A DNA stretch of 64,000 nucleotides from Mycobacterium sp. 141 (GCF_000382405.1 NZ_KB908262.1:98545-162544); one strand, 5' to 3'; positions 34,851 through 45,128 are shown, numbered from the stretch's first letter. Made by a program: numbers and translations. Notes: generated from the letters alone by a model not told the origin.

Positions 34851-35560
34851 GTGTGATTCCTGAACTTCAGGACGGTGTGCAAGAGCACAGTGAGCAGGAC
34901 AGTGTGCATGACGCGGCACAGAACGAATCCGCCACGGGCGCCCGGCGGGTTTTGCTGGTGTGGGACGCGCCGAATCTCGACATGGGGCTCGGCTCCATCC
35001 TGGGCGGTCGCCCGACCGCCGCACATCGGCCTCGCTTCGACGCGCTGGGCCGGTGGCTGCTGAGCTACACCGCAGAGCTCTCCGCCACCGAGCCGGGCAT
35101 CTCCCTGGAGCCCGAAGCCACCGTCTTCACCAACATCGCCCCAGGTAGCGCCGATGTCGTTCGCCCGTGGGTGGAGGCCTTGCGTAACGTGGGGTTTGCC
35201 GTCTTCGCAAAACCGAAGATCGACGACGACAGCGACGTCGACATCGATATGCTCGACCACATTGCGCTGCGCCGCCGCGAAGGGCTGGCAGCGGTGCTGG
35301 TCGCGTCCGCCGACGGGCAGGCTTTCAGACAACCGCTGGAGGACATTGCCCGCGAGGGCACCCCGGTGCAGGTACTCGGATTTCGCGAACATGCAAGCTG
35401 GGCGCTAGCGTCGGATACCTTGGAGTTCGTCGATCTAGAGGATATTCCTGGTGTTTTCCGGGAGCCGCTGCCACGGATCGGCCTGGACTCGCTGCCCGAG
35501 CAGGGAGCATGGCTGCAGCCGTTCCGGCCGCTGTCATCGCTACTTACCTCGCGTGTGTAA
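34847..35560 (+). CDS. NYN-domain protein, putative RNase (Rv0207c-type)
   Basis: The 237-residue protein has a PIN-like NYN fold: an acidic first strand VLLVWDAPNLDMGLGS (about residues 31-46), PKIDDDSDVDIDMLDHIAL (about 122-140), and AAVLVASADGQAF (about 146-158) with the conserved aspartates for metal-dependent RNA cleavage. Family members act in RNA processing. It overlaps trmB by 4 bp, and mmpL3 follows after 73 bp. The tie to tRNA modification suggests a role on tRNA, which is inference from position. Confidence 0.85.
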   Translation: MSVIPELQDGVQEHSEQDSVHDAAQNESATGARRVLLVWDAPNLDMGLGSILGGRPTAAHRPRFDALGRWLLSYTAELSATEPGISLEPEATVFTNIAPGSADVVRPWVEALRNVGFAVFAKPKIDDDSDVDIDMLDHIALRRREGLAAVLVASADGQAFRQPLEDIAREGTPVQVLGFREHASWALASDTLEFVDLEDIPGVFREPLPRIGLDSLPEQGAWLQPFRPLSSLLTSRV

Positions 35561-35633
35561 CAACTGCAAAAGGCCTGGAAAGTTGCCGAGAAATTCGATG
35601 CGCGGGTCTCCACGGATCTAGTTAGGAGCGTAA

Positions 35634-38600
35634 GTGTTCGCCTGGTGGGGTCGAACGGTGTACCGGTTCAGGTACATCGTCATCGGTGTCATGGTGGCGC
35701 TTTGTCTCGGTGGCGGCATCTATGGGGCCGACCTGGGAAAGCACGTCACGCAAAGCGGTTACTACAACGAGGAAAGCCAGTCTGTGCAGGCCTCGGTGCT
35801 GGGTGACGAGGCCTACGGTCGTGACCGAAACAGCTTGGTGGTGGCGATCTTGACCCCACCGAACGATGGGAAAGTCACCGACCCGGCTTGGCAAAAAAAG
35901 GTTCGCGACGAGCTGGACGCCTTCGTCAACGACAAAAATCACAAGGCCAAAGTCCTGCAATGGGTCGGGTGGTTGAAGGCCCCAGATGCCGACCCGAATA
36001 CGCCGGTCGGCGCGAAGGTTCAGGCGATGAAAACCGCCGATCTCAAGCACACCTTCGTCACCATCCCGATCGCAGGCGACGACGACGACACGATCCTCAG
36101 TAACTACCAGGACGTGGCGCCTGACCTGAAGAAGATCAACGACGGCAATATCAAACTTGCAGGCATGGAGCCACTGGCCTCCGAGCTGACCGGCACCATC
36201 GGCACCGACCAGAAGCGCGCAGAGTTCGCCATCGTGCCGCTGGTAGCCATCGTGCTGTTCTTCGTGTTCGGCGGTGCGGTCGCGGCGGCCCTCCCGGCGA
36301 TCATCGGCGGCCTGACCATCGCGGGTGCCCTGGGCATCCTGCGGCTCACCGCCGAATTCGGGCAGGTGCACTTCTTCGCCCAACCCGTGGTGACCATGAT
36401 GGGCTTCGGTATAGCGATCGACTACGGCCTGTTCATCGTGAGCCGATTCCGCGAGGAACTCGCCGAGGGCTATGACGTGGAAGCCGCCGTGCGGCGGTCC
36501 GTCATGACCTCGGGTCGCACGGTGGCGTTTTCCGCCGTGATCATCGTGGCCTCATCGCTGCCGCTGCTACTCATCCCGCTCGGCTTCCTCAAGTCGATCA
36601 CCTACGCGATCATCGCATCGGTGCTGCTGGCCGCTATCCTGTCCAACACAGTGCTGCCCGCGGTACTGGGTATCCTGGGTCCCAATGTCGACGCTCTTGG
36701 CGTCCGCACGCTGCTGAGGATCCCGTTCCTGGCCAATTGGCCGTTCTCGCGCCGGATCATCGACTGGTTCGCGGAGAAAACCCAGAAGACCAAGACCCGC
36801 GCAGAGGTCGAACAGGGCTTCTGGGGGCGCCTGGTGAATGTCGTGATGAAGCGCCCACTGGCCTTCGCCGCACCGATAGTCATAGCGATGATCCTGATGG
36901 TGATCCCGATCGGGCAGCTGGCACTCGGCGGCCTGAGCGAGAAGTATCTGCCGCCGGACAACCCCGTACGCATGGCACAGGCCGAGTTCGACCACATTTT
37001 CCCGGGCTTCCGCACCGACCCGCTCACCCTGGTGATCAAGAGCAACGACGGTCAACCGATCACCGATCAGCAGATCGATCAGGTCAGGGCCAGCGCCTCA
37101 ACCATCAGCGGGTTTGTCGTGCCGGACGACGACCAGTCCAAAATGTGGGGAGAACGCGATGGCAAGACCAACGACCCGTCTATTCGCGTTTTGCAAAACG
37201 CTCTGGTCAATCCCAATGGCGTAGCAGAGAAACTCAACGAACTGCGTGCGCTGCAGGCACCGCACGGCCTCACCCTTCTTGTCGGCGGCACCCCAGCGCT
37301 GGCGCAAGACAGCATCAGCACCCTGTTCGAGAAACTGCCGCTGATGGTCGTGCTCCTCGTCGCCACCACTAGCGTCCTGATGTTCCTGGCGTTCGGTTCA
37401 CTGGTGTTGCCGGTCAAGGCCGCCTTGATGAGCGCGCTGACCTTGGGCTCCACGATGGGCATCCTGACCTGGATGTTCGTCGAATCCGGCCACGGGTCCG
37501 GGCTGTTCAACTACACACCACAGCCGTTGTTGGCACCGATGATCGGCCTGATCATCGCGGTGATCTGGGGTCTGTCGACGGATTACGAGGTATTCCTGGT
37601 GTCCCGCATGGTCGAAGCCCGCGAACGCGGCATGTCGACCGCCGAAGCCATCCGCATCGGTACCGCGACAACCGGTCGACTGATCACCGGTGCGGCCCTG
37701 GTGCTTGCCGTGGTGGTCGCGGCATTCGCCTTCTCCGACCTGGTGGTGATGAAGTACCTGGCCTTCGGCCTGTTGATCGCGCTACTCCTGGACGCCACGG
37801 TAATCCGGATGTTCCTGGTGCCTGCGGTCATGAAGATGCTCGGCGACGACTGCTGGTGGGCGCCGCTGTGGATGAAGCGACTCCAGCAGCGCATCGGCCT
37901 CGGCGAGACCGAACTGCCCGACGAGCGCAAGCGTCCCACGGTGCGCGAGCCCGCGGACGACGAACGCGCCCTCGTGGGTGCAGGTGCCCCGCCGGCGACG
38001 TCCACCCGTCCGCACGATCCGACTCATCCGAGCGCCGAGCCGCGTCCGATACCGCCCCGCACCAACGCCCCATCGGCGGCGGGCACCACCCGAATGGCTC
38101 CCTCGGAGCCGACGCGGCAAGTGCCATCGGCTTACCCCCCGGGCGTTCCCGTCATGCAGCAGCAGGCCGAAGAGCCGCCGACGACCCGGCTGGCGATGGC
38201 CCGTAACGCTGTGCGTAACGCGGTCACCAGTGCGGTCAACACCGCGACCGGTCATGGCAACGCCCCGACCCAACGCGCACCTCTGCCTCCCACCCAACCC
38301 ACGCCGCTACCTCCCACCCAACCCACCCCGCTGCCACCGGCTGCTGCGCCGCAGCGCGAGGAACGGGAGATCGAGTCCTGGCTGGGCACGCTGCGCGGTG
38401 GGCCGTCGGCCAAGCCGGCCTCTCCTCCCCCGCCGGTGCGGCCGTCCGCGGACTCCACCCGTGCGATGCCGCAGTCGCATAACGACGACGCGGCACCGAC
38501 GACGGCGTTCAGTGCGCAAAAGCCCACTGCTGACAGGGGCAGCTCGGATGCCACGACAGCGATGCCGTCGCTGCGTCAGCATGATCAGGAACCGTCCACC

Positions 38601-38690
38601 GAGAAACTCAACACCGGGGACGACGAGCCGAAGCGGCGCGGCGGCGGGATGAGCGCGCAGGATCTGCTACGGCGCGAGGGCCGGCTTTAG
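35634..38690 (+). CDS. mmpL3: Trehalose monomycolate exporter MmpL3
   Basis: The 1018-residue RND transporter flips trehalose monomycolate across the inner membrane and is essential in mycobacteria. Twelve helices and two periplasmic loops are visible. The proton-relay Asp-Tyr pairs are D263-Y264 in helix 4 and D650-Y651 in helix 10. The cytosolic C-terminal tail (about residues 760-1018) is rich in Pro, Arg and Thr and holds a short PLPPTQPT repeat near 38277-38340. The GTG start at 35634 follows TTAGGAGC. Placement between the NYN and AI-2E genes is as in M. tuberculosis. The convergent neighbour ends 4 bp away. Confidence 0.97.
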   Translation: MFAWWGRTVYRFRYIVIGVMVALCLGGGIYGADLGKHVTQSGYYNEESQSVQASVLGDEAYGRDRNSLVVAILTPPNDGKVTDPAWQKKVRDELDAFVNDKNHKAKVLQWVGWLKAPDADPNTPVGAKVQAMKTADLKHTFVTIPIAGDDDDTILSNYQDVAPDLKKINDGNIKLAGMEPLASELTGTIGTDQKRAEFAIVPLVAIVLFFVFGGAVAAALPAIIGGLTIAGALGILRLTAEFGQVHFFAQPVVTMMGFGIAIDYGLFIVSRFREELAEGYDVEAAVRRSVMTSGRTVAFSAVIIVASSLPLLLIPLGFLKSITYAIIASVLLAAILSNTVLPAVLGILGPNVDALGVRTLLRIPFLANWPFSRRIIDWFAEKTQKTKTRAEVEQGFWGRLVNVVMKRPLAFAAPIVIAMILMVIPIGQLALGGLSEKYLPPDNPVRMAQAEFDHIFPGFRTDPLTLVIKSNDGQPITDQQIDQVRASASTISGFVVPDDDQSKMWGERDGKTNDPSIRVLQNALVNPNGVAEKLNELRALQAPHGLTLLVGGTPALAQDSISTLFEKLPLMVVLLVATTSVLMFLAFGSLVLPVKAALMSALTLGSTMGILTWMFVESGHGSGLFNYTPQPLLAPMIGLIIAVIWGLSTDYEVFLVSRMVEARERGMSTAEAIRIGTATTGRLITGAALVLAVVVAAFAFSDLVVMKYLAFGLLIALLLDATVIRMFLVPAVMKMLGDDCWWAPLWMKRLQQRIGLGETELPDERKRPTVREPADDERALVGAGAPPATSTRPHDPTHPSAEPRPIPPRTNAPSAAGTTRMAPSEPTRQVPSAYPPGVPVMQQQAEEPPTTRLAMARNAVRNAVTSAVNTATGHGNAPTQRAPLPPTQPTPLPPTQPTPLPPAAAPQREEREIESWLGTLRGGPSAKPASPPPPVRPSADSTRAMPQSHNDDAAPTTAFSAQKPTADRGSSDATTAMPSLRQHDQEPSTEKLNTGDDEPKRRGGGMSAQDLLRREGRL

Positions 38691-38694
38691 CTCT

Positions 38695-39834
38695 TCAGTC
38701 TTCGGCTGGAGGCGTGTCGGGCGTGGCTTCGATCCGCACGCCATCCTCGGACTCGAGGCGGGCCTCCTCGGCCGCCGGGTCGGGTGCGACCAGCACCCGG
38801 ATCGCGCTGTTGAGTACCGCGACGGCAGGCACTGCGAGCAACGCGCCCACGATCCCGGCCAGCACAGCACCGCCGGCGATGGCGAGCACCACGGCCAGGG
38901 GGTGGATCGACACCGCCCGGCCCATCACGAGCGGCTGCAGCACATGGCCTTCGAGCTGCTGAACCGCGATGATCAACCCGAGGGTGATCAGGGCATAGAT
39001 GAAGCCCTTGGCCAACAGTGCCACCACCACCGCCAGGAAGCCGGCGATCACAGCACCGACCAGCGGGATGAACGCGCCCATGAACACCAGTGAGGCCAGC
39101 GGCAGGGCCAGCGGGATCCCCATGATCGCCAGACCCGTGCCGATACCGACAGCGTCGACCAGAGCGACCAGGAACGTCGCGCGGACATAACCGATCAGTG
39201 AGTGAAAGCCTGCGCGACCGGCGTCGCGCACGCGCTCACGCACGTTGACGGGAAACACCTTGGTGACGAACCCAAAGATGTTGCGTCCGCCGTGCAGCAG
39301 GAAGATCAGCGTGAACAGCGTCAGCAGGGCGCCGGTGAGCAGCTCAGTTAGCGTCCCCGCGGTCGACAGCGCGCCCGTGGTGAGTTTCTCCTGGTTGTCG
39401 CGCAGGGCGTTGATCGCGGTGTTCCCGGCCTGATCGATCTGTTCCTTGCTCAGATGGGGCGGCCCGTTGATCAGCCAGTGCCGCAGGCCGTCGATGCTGC
39501 GGGTCATCTGCTCGACCAGGGCGGGCGCGCCCTCGACAAACTGGCTGACGACGAAGGTGAGAATACCGCCGACCACGGCGATACCCGTCAGCAATACCAG
39601 GGCCACCGCGATACCCCGCGGCACGCCGCGGGTGTCCATGAAGTCCACGGCGGGCAGCAGCAACGCGGTCACCATGGAGGCCAGGGCCACCGGGACGACG
39701 AGCACTTCGAGTCGTTTGACCAGCCACAGCACCGCGACGACGGCAGCGAGGATGATCAGCAATCGCCAACACCAGGCCGCAGCCTTGCGGACCAATGGTG
39801 TCACGGCATCGTCAGCAACCGAATCCGATGGCAT
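38695..39834 (-). CDS. AI-2E family transporter (Rv0205-type)
   Basis: The 379-residue membrane protein of the AI-2E exporter/PerM family has paired N-terminal helices, a helical cytosolic insert (about residues 85-165), and a C-terminal block of helices with the glycine-rich [14 protein letters not shown] and [13 protein letters not shown] motifs. Despite the name, most family members have no known substrate. The protein ends in an acidic tail. It is convergent with mmpL3 (4-bp gap) and divergent from the flippase-like gene, with 73 bp between starts. Confidence 0.88.
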   Translation of the reverse strand: MPSDSVADDAVTPLVRKAAAWCWRLLIILAAVVAVLWLVKRLEVLVVPVALASMVTALLLPAVDFMDTRGVPRGIAVALVLLTGIAVVGGILTFVVSQFVEGAPALVEQMTRSIDGLRHWLINGPPHLSKEQIDQAGNTAINALRDNQEKLTTGALSTAGTLTELLTGALLTLFTLIFLLHGGRNIFGFVTKVFPVNVRERVRDAGRAGFHSLIGYVRATFLVALVDAVGIGTGLAIMGIPLALPLASLVFMGAFIPLVGAVIAGFLAVVVALLAKGFIYALITLGLIIAVQQLEGHVLQPLVMGRAVSIHPLAVVLAIAGGAVLAGIVGALLAVPAVAVLNSAIRVLVAPDPAAEEARLESEDGVRIEATPDTPPAED

Positions 39835-39907
39835 GCCGGTAGCGTAGCTGCGCCACGCCAGGACCAGTGTTCATGATGGCGCGACCTGCGCGGTTACCCT
39901 GTAGTAC

Positions 39908-41029
39908 GTGTCATACGACGCGCCGGCGCTCACTGCCCGGAGCCGGCCGCGATCCACGCGGGGCAAGTACCGGTGGCTGCGGTGGCTGGTCCTGGCCGTC
40001 GCGGTCGCCGTGCTGGCCGTCGAATTGACGCTGGTGTGGGATCAGCTCGCCAAAGCGTGGAAGAGCCTGCTGACGGCGAACGCGTGGTGGGTGCTCGCCG
40101 CAGTGCTGGCCGCGATGGCGTCGATGCACAGCTTCGCCCAGATTCAGCGCACGCTGCTGCGCTCGGCCGGGGTCCCGGTGCAGCAGTGGCGCTCGGAGAC
40201 GGCGTTCTACGCCGGCAATGCACTGTCCACCACAATGCCCGGCGGCCCGGTGCTCTCGGCCACCTTCGTCTACCGTCAGCAACGCATCTGGGGCGCCTCG
40301 CCGCTGGTCGCGTCGTGGCAGCTAGTGATGTCGGGCGTGCTGCAGGTGGTCGGCCTGGCCCTGCTCGGTCTCGGCGGCGCATTCATGCTCGGCGCGAGCA
40401 AGAACCCACTGTCACTGATCTTTTCGCTCGGTGGCTTCCTGGCGATCGTCCTGCTGGCCCAAGCGGTGGCGTCCCGGCCTGAACTGATCGAGGGGATCGG
40501 AGTCAGGGTTCTGACCTGGGTGAACTCCCTGCGCGGCAAACCCGAGGGAACCGGCATCGGGAAATGGCGTGAGCTCCTGCGCCAGCTGGAATCAGTCAGT
40601 CTGGGCCGACGCGACCTGAGCGTTGCCTTCAGTTGGTCGCTGTTCAACTGGGTCGCCGACGTGGCGTGCCTGGCGTTCGCCGCCTACGCGGCCGGTGGGC
40701 GCCCGTCACTGGTCGGCGTGGTCGTCGCCTACGCGGCTGCCCGCGCCGTGGGGTCGATCCCGCTGATGCCGGGCGGGCTGCTGGTCGTCGAGGCCGTGCT
40801 GGTGCCCGGCCTGGTGTCCAGCGGGATGACGCTGGCCTCGGCGATCTCCGCGATGCTGATCTACCGCCTGGTGAGCTGGATCTTCATCTCCGCGATCGGC
40901 TGGGTGGTGTTCTTCGTCATGTTCCGCACCGACAACGACATCGACCCCGACGCCACGGCGCCGGCCCCCGCAAGCCGCGACACGAAATCGGCCGAGCCGG
41001 CACCCGCCGACCCGGAACTCGAACGCTAG
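39908..41029 (+). CDS. Flippase-like / lysylphosphatidylglycerol synthase TM-region protein (Rv0204c-type)
   Basis: The 373-residue integral membrane protein of the YbhN/MprF-flippase (UPF0104) family has a basic N-terminus, about eight helices, the early ALSTTMPGGPVLSATFVYR motif, and a SIPLMPGGLLVVEA motif typical of this family. The C-terminal tail is acidic and Ala/Pro-rich. No synthase domain is attached, so it may only translocate a lipid. It starts with GTG at 39908 and is followed by an M23-like lipoprotein gene 8 bp later, which begins after AGGAG at the end of this gene. Confidence 0.85.
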   Translation: MSYDAPALTARSRPRSTRGKYRWLRWLVLAVAVAVLAVELTLVWDQLAKAWKSLLTANAWWVLAAVLAAMASMHSFAQIQRTLLRSAGVPVQQWRSETAFYAGNALSTTMPGGPVLSATFVYRQQRIWGASPLVASWQLVMSGVLQVVGLALLGLGGAFMLGASKNPLSLIFSLGGFLAIVLLAQAVASRPELIEGIGVRVLTWVNSLRGKPEGTGIGKWRELLRQLESVSLGRRDLSVAFSWSLFNWVADVACLAFAAYAAGGRPSLVGVVVAYAAARAVGSIPLMPGGLLVVEAVLVPGLVSSGMTLASAISAMLIYRLVSWIFISAIGWVVFFVMFRTDNDIDPDATAPAPASRDTKSAEPAPADPELER

Positions 41030-41037
41030 GAGCACTC

Positions 41038-42249
41038 ATGCGGTATTCGGCCGTGGCCCTCGCACTGGTCCCTGCGCTCGCCGGCGCGCTGACCGCATGC
41101 TCGTCGTCCCAGTCCCCGCAGACCGACACAACCACCGCCACCACACCACCTGCTGCCGCCACCCCGGTGATCGGTTCGGTGATCGCCGACCCCGTCCCCG
41201 TGCCGACGACCGACGGCCGTACCCACCTGGCCTACGAGCTCATGCTCACCAACACGATGCCCGCTGACGTCACGTTGACCTCGCTCACCGCGTCGGCCGG
41301 CGACCGTAAGCTGCTCACGCTGTCCGGCGACAACCTCAAGTACTGGACCAGGCTGGTCGCCTACCCTGCCGTCGGAATCAACGTGCTGGGGCCCGGTCAA
41401 AGCGCCTATGTCTGGCTCGATGTGATCGCCAACGATTCGGCGCAAGTGCCGACCGAGCTCACGCACACCATCGATGTCGAAGTGTCCAAACCGATGCCGC
41501 CGCTGATACCTCCGAAGCTCACCGAGACGATAGCGCCCGTCTCGGTGCAAACCCGCAAACCGGCATCCGTCGCACCGCCGCTGACCGGTGAGGGCTGGGT
41601 CGATGGTGACAGCTGCTGCGGTATGACCGCCCACCGGATGGCTCTCAACCCCATCAACGGAAAGCTTTGGGCCGCTGAGCGATTCGCCATCGACTACGTC
41701 CAGCTCGACGCGCAGCATCGACTCTTCACCGGGGACAAGGCGAAGGTAGACAGTTACCCCTACTTCGGCGCCGACGTCCACGCCGTGGCCGACGGCAAGG
41801 TGGTCGCGGTGCTCGACGGACAGCCCGAACAGGTTCCGGGGGTGACACCGACGGGGTTGACGCTGCAGCAGTACGGCGGCAACCACATCGTGCAGGACAT
41901 CGGCGACGGCAATTACGCCTTCTACGCCCATCTCAAGCCGGACAGCTTGAAGGTCAAGCCGGGCGATCAGCTCAAGACCGGGCAAGTCATCGCCGCACTG
42001 GGCAATTCGGGTAACTCCGACGCGCCGCATCTGCACTTCCATGTGATGGACGGGCCCGATCCACTGGCGTCCAACGGGTTACCATTCGTGTTCAAATCGT
42101 TCCGGCTGGACTCTCGGCTGGCATCGCAGGATGCGCTCCAACCGCTGCTCGACGGCAAGCCCGCCGCGTTGCAGCCCGGCTTCGCTGCCCGCGACCAAAC
42201 CGAGGTCAGCCCACTGGTATTGGATGTGATGACGTATGCGACGGGCTAG
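41038..42249 (+). CDS. M23-like (LytM) peptidase-domain lipoprotein, probably degenerate
   Basis: The 403-residue protein has a lipoprotein signal (lipobox LTAC at about residues 18-21), a Thr/Pro-rich linker, an Ig-like domain, and a C-terminal LytM fold. In the fold the HLHFHV motif and the AHL segment are present, but the first zinc histidine of the usual HxGxD motif is a tyrosine (YFGAD). Catalysis is therefore doubtful and a role in binding or activating peptidoglycan enzymes is likelier. It is 8 bp after the flippase-like gene and overlaps the DUF3054 gene by 14 bp. Confidence 0.85.
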   Translation: MRYSAVALALVPALAGALTACSSSQSPQTDTTTATTPPAAATPVIGSVIADPVPVPTTDGRTHLAYELMLTNTMPADVTLTSLTASAGDRKLLTLSGDNLKYWTRLVAYPAVGINVLGPGQSAYVWLDVIANDSAQVPTELTHTIDVEVSKPMPPLIPPKLTETIAPVSVQTRKPASVAPPLTGEGWVDGDSCCGMTAHRMALNPINGKLWAAERFAIDYVQLDAQHRLFTGDKAKVDSYPYFGADVHAVADGKVVAVLDGQPEQVPGVTPTGLTLQQYGGNHIVQDIGDGNYAFYAHLKPDSLKVKPGDQLKTGQVIAALGNSGNSDAPHLHFHVMDGPDPLASNGLPFVFKSFRLDSRLASQDALQPLLDGKPAALQPGFAARDQTEVSPLVLDVMTYATG

Positions 42250-42637
42250 CGCTCCGGCAGAATGTCGCCGCCGGCGCGGCTCCGCAGCTCTGCTGACCGA
42301 CCTGATCGCCGTCGTGGTGTTCTGCACCATCGGCCGGCGCAGCCATGCCGAAGGCATCACGGTGACCGGGGTCGCCGAGACGGCGTGGCCGTTCCTGGTC
42401 GGAACACTGACGGGCTGGCTGGTGTCGCGCGGCTGGCAGCGTCCGACATCGTTGGCGCCCACCGGAATTGCGGTCTGGATAGCGACCGTGGTGGTCGGCA
42501 TGCTGTTGCGCAAGCTGACTTCGGCCGGAGTAGCCGGCAGTTTCATCGTGGTCGCTTCCCTGGTGACTGCGGTGTTCCTGCTGGGCTGGCGCGCCGCGCT
42601 GGCCGGCTTGCGCCGCAACCGCGTTCAGTCCAGCTGA
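42236..42637 (+). CDS. DUF3054 membrane protein
   Basis: The 133-residue protein has four hydrophobic helices, a basic N-terminus, and the family motifs LIAVVVFCTIGRRSH (about residues 22-36) and GTLTGWLVSRGWQ in the second and third segments. Function unknown. It overlaps the preceding lipoprotein gene by 14 bp in another frame, indicating coupled translation, and is convergent with the sensor kinase (18-bp gap). Confidence 0.8.
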   Translation: MRRASAPAECRRRRGSAALLTDLIAVVVFCTIGRRSHAEGITVTGVAETAWPFLVGTLTGWLVSRGWQRPTSLAPTGIAVWIATVVVGMLLRKLTSAGVAGSFIVVASLVTAVFLLGWRAALAGLRRNRVQSS

Positions 42638-42655
42638 TCGCAATATCCCACGGGG

Positions 42656-43999
42656 TCAGGCGAAGTCGGCGACATTTCCTGTCGCAGCGCTTGCCCCCGA
42701 CACCGTCAGGGTGGCTCGTAGCCCGCCCAAAGGGCTGTCGGACAGGCGGATCGACCCACCGTGCAACTCGGCCTGTTGCACCACCAACGCCAGCCCGAGC
42801 CCGGATCCGCCCGCACCCGCGGTGCTGCCCCTGCGGAACCGGCCCAGCACCGTCTCGTGTTCCTCGGTGGGCAGGCCGCGGCCGTTGTCATCGACGATGA
42901 TCGTCAGCACCGGCTCATGCCGCTGCGCGGTCAGCACGATCCGGCTGGCTTCGCCATGGGTGACGGCGTTGCGTACCAGGTTGTCCACGGCGAGCCGCAG
43001 TCCGGCCGGCCAGCCGAGCACCGATCCGACATCGGCCGCCGCGTGGACCTCGACCTCGACCGATCCGCCGCGCATGTTCTCCCGGGCCACCCGGTAGAGC
43101 ATCTCGGTGACGTCGATCAACTCACGGTCCTCATGGCGGGCGAGCTGGCCGGACGCGAGCTGGCCGAGAGCGGTGATGATCGCCTCCACCCGGCGCTGGG
43201 CGCGCGACAGGTCGGCCACCACCTCGTCACGCTCGTCCTCGGGCAGATCGTGGATCCGCAGGGTGTCCAGGTCAGCCCGCATCGCGGTGAGCGGGGTACG
43301 CAGCTCGTGTGCAGCGTTGGCGGCGAAGTCCTGGGCGGCCTGCAGCGAATTGGTCGTGGCTTGCTGCGCGGCGGCCAGCCGGGTCAGCATGCCTGTCATC
43401 GCCTCGGACAGATCCTCGGCCTCACGTACTCCCCGCACCTCGGGCATGGTCGCGGTGTCGCGTCCGAGCTTGCTGGTGTGTTCGGTCAGTTTGCGCAGCG
43501 GCCGGATGGCCGGGCCGGCCAGCAGCCAGCCCAATCCGCCGGCGATCAGCACCGTCACCACGCCGACCACGATGTAGAGCGGTATCCGCTTGGCGCTGAG
43601 CAGGATGCTGTCCGCCCGGATGCCGATCGACATCAGCAGACCGCCGTCCTGATCCAGCACGATGGTGCGGACCCGGTACTCGGCGCCGTTGACCTCGACG
43701 GTCGCCGTCCCGGGCGGCAGCGGGGGCAGCTGCGGCCCACGCTGGAACACCAACTCGCCAGTGGCCTTGGCGCGGCCGGTGGTCAGCACGCCGCGGCGCG
43801 GATCCTGGAACTGATCGGGGTTGAAGCTGGCGTCGATGATCGAATCCAGCCGCCGGTCGAGCTGCGCAGCGTCATTGTTGACCAGCACCACCGAGGTCAG
43901 GATGGTGAACACGGCCACCACCGCAGACGCCGCCACGGCGGCGGCGATCGCCACCCGTGTGCGCAGCGAGGTCGACCGGACCAGGCTAGACAGCCGCAC
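42656..43999 (-). CDS. Sensor histidine kinase, PrrB-like
   Basis: The 447-residue protein has two transmembrane helices (about 18-40 and 141-163) around a 100-residue extracytoplasmic domain, a HAMP linker, and HisKA with H231 in AAHELRTPLTA. The HATPase domain has NLVRNAVTHGE, DNGRGLP and GSGLGLALV. It phosphorylates the response regulator encoded 15 bp upstream. From memory, M. smegmatis has an orphan-like pair near MmpL11 related to PrrAB, and this looks like that pair. The start is GTG at 43999. Signal unknown; the periplasmic domain lacks a recognised fold. Confidence 0.88.
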   Translation of the reverse strand: MRLSSLVRSTSLRTRVAIAAAVAASAVVAVFTILTSVVLVNNDAAQLDRRLDSIIDASFNPDQFQDPRRGVLTTGRAKATGELVFQRGPQLPPLPPGTATVEVNGAEYRVRTIVLDQDGGLLMSIGIRADSILLSAKRIPLYIVVGVVTVLIAGGLGWLLAGPAIRPLRKLTEHTSKLGRDTATMPEVRGVREAEDLSEAMTGMLTRLAAAQQATTNSLQAAQDFAANAAHELRTPLTAMRADLDTLRIHDLPEDERDEVVADLSRAQRRVEAIITALGQLASGQLARHEDRELIDVTEMLYRVARENMRGGSVEVEVHAAADVGSVLGWPAGLRLAVDNLVRNAVTHGEASRIVLTAQRHEPVLTIIVDDNGRGLPTEEHETVLGRFRRGSTAGAGGSGLGLALVVQQAELHGGSIRLSDSPLGGLRATLTVSGASAATGNVADFA

Positions 44000-44014
44000 C
44001 TAGCCCCCGGACCC

Positions 44015-44755
44015 TCACGACTCGTCCCGTAGCACGTACCCGATCCCACGCACGGTGTGGATCACCCGGGGCAGATTGTCACGTTCCAGCTTGCGGCGCA
44101 GATAGGAGATGAACACGTCGGCCACGTTGGTGTCGACGTCGAAGTCGTAACCCCATACCAGCTCCAGCAGCCGCTGCCGGGACAACACCACACCGGCGTT
44201 CTCGGCGAGCACCGCCAGCAGGTCGAATTCCCGTTTGGTCAGCTCCACCCGCTCGCCGCCGACGAACACCAGCCGCCGCGCGGTGTCGATGGTCAGCGGG
44301 CCGACGGTCATGCTGGCCGACTGCCGGTCGGTGTGGCCGGACCGGCGCAGCAGCGCGTTCAACCGGGCCACCAGCTCGCCCAGGTCGAACGGTTTGGTCA
44401 GGTAGTCGTCGGCCCCGGCCTCCAGACCGGCGATGCGGTCGTTGACAGTATCCCGCGCGGACAGCACACAGATCGGGATGTCGTTGCCCAGCGCCCGCAG
44501 CGCAGTCACCACCGCCACACCGTCGAGCTCGGGCATCTGGACATCGAGTACCAGCGCGTCGTGTGAATCGCTGGACAGCAGTCGCAGTGCTTCCTTGCCG
44601 CTCGCCGCGACCCGAACGTCAAACCCGGAGTGCCGCAGACCGCGGGCCACCGAGGTACGAACGTCCGGGTCGTCGTCGACCATCAGGACCGTGTAACTCG
44701 CACCTTCGGGCACAACCGGTCCTTCGCCGCTCGCGGGGGTTGATCCCACCCGCAC
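44015..44755 (-). CDS. OmpR-family response regulator, PrrA-like
   Basis: The 246-residue regulator has an N-terminal receiver with the acidic triplet VDDD (26-29), phosphoacceptor D71 in [12 protein letters not shown], and the KPFD lysine. A winged-helix DNA-binding domain ends in [23 protein letters not shown] (split by position, about 205-227), very like PrrA. It is first in the operon with the kinase. The listed start is GTG 44755; an in-frame GTG at 44713 would give a shorter, more usual N-terminus. The upstream hemophore gene ends 4 bp before it, so readthrough between them is likely. Confidence 0.9.
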   Translation of the reverse strand: MRVGSTPASGEGPVVPEGASYTVLMVDDDPDVRTSVARGLRHSGFDVRVAASGKEALRLLSSDSHDALVLDVQMPELDGVAVVTALRALGNDIPICVLSARDTVNDRIAGLEAGADDYLTKPFDLGELVARLNALLRRSGHTDRQSASMTVGPLTIDTARRLVFVGGERVELTKREFDLLAVLAENAGVVLSRQRLLELVWGYDFDVDTNVADVFISYLRRKLERDNLPRVIHTVRGIGYVLRDES

Positions 44756-44759
44756 GCGG

Positions 44760-45128
44760 TTACGGGGCTGGAGGCGGGGTGGCGCCGCAGCGATTCTTCA
44801 GGTCGACCAGAGGCTGACGGATCCCCATCAGTTCGGCCTTGGTCTGCGGGTTCTGCTCCAGATAGTCGTGCACCTTGGGGTGCACCTGATCCCGGGGCAG
44901 GCCCTTGAGTCCGGTGAAGAACGCGTTCACGTCCGGGTGGGTGAAGAGGTAGGCGGACGTCGAGGCGGACACGCCCGCGGACACGCCGGCGAGGTCAGCC
45001 GCAGTGCAGTTGGGCGGTTCGTCGGCCATCGCCGACGGAACCGCGCCGAACAGCATCGCACCGGCAACAGCGCCGGCGCCGGCCACGCCGGCTACGACGC
45101 GCCGCGCGTTGAGGGCCGAGAGCAACAT
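44760..45128 (-). CDS. Hemophore-like secreted protein (Rv0203-related), copy A
   Basis: The 122-residue protein has a Sec signal peptide to about residue 36 and a small helical domain with the motif [16 protein letters not shown] and two conserved cysteines (one near the mature N-terminus, one at NRC near the C-terminus). This is the heme-binding hemophore family linked to MmpL3 and MmpL11. The ATG at 45128 has AGGAG at the right spacing; a TTG at 45134 is less likely. It lies directly upstream of the two-component genes on the same strand. Confidence 0.8.
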   Translation of the reverse strand: MLLSALNARRVVAGVAGAGAVAGAMLFGAVPSAMADEPPNCTAADLAGVSAGVSASTSAYLFTHPDVNAFFTGLKGLPRDQVHPKVHDYLEQNPQTKAELMGIRQPLVDLKNRCGATPPPAP

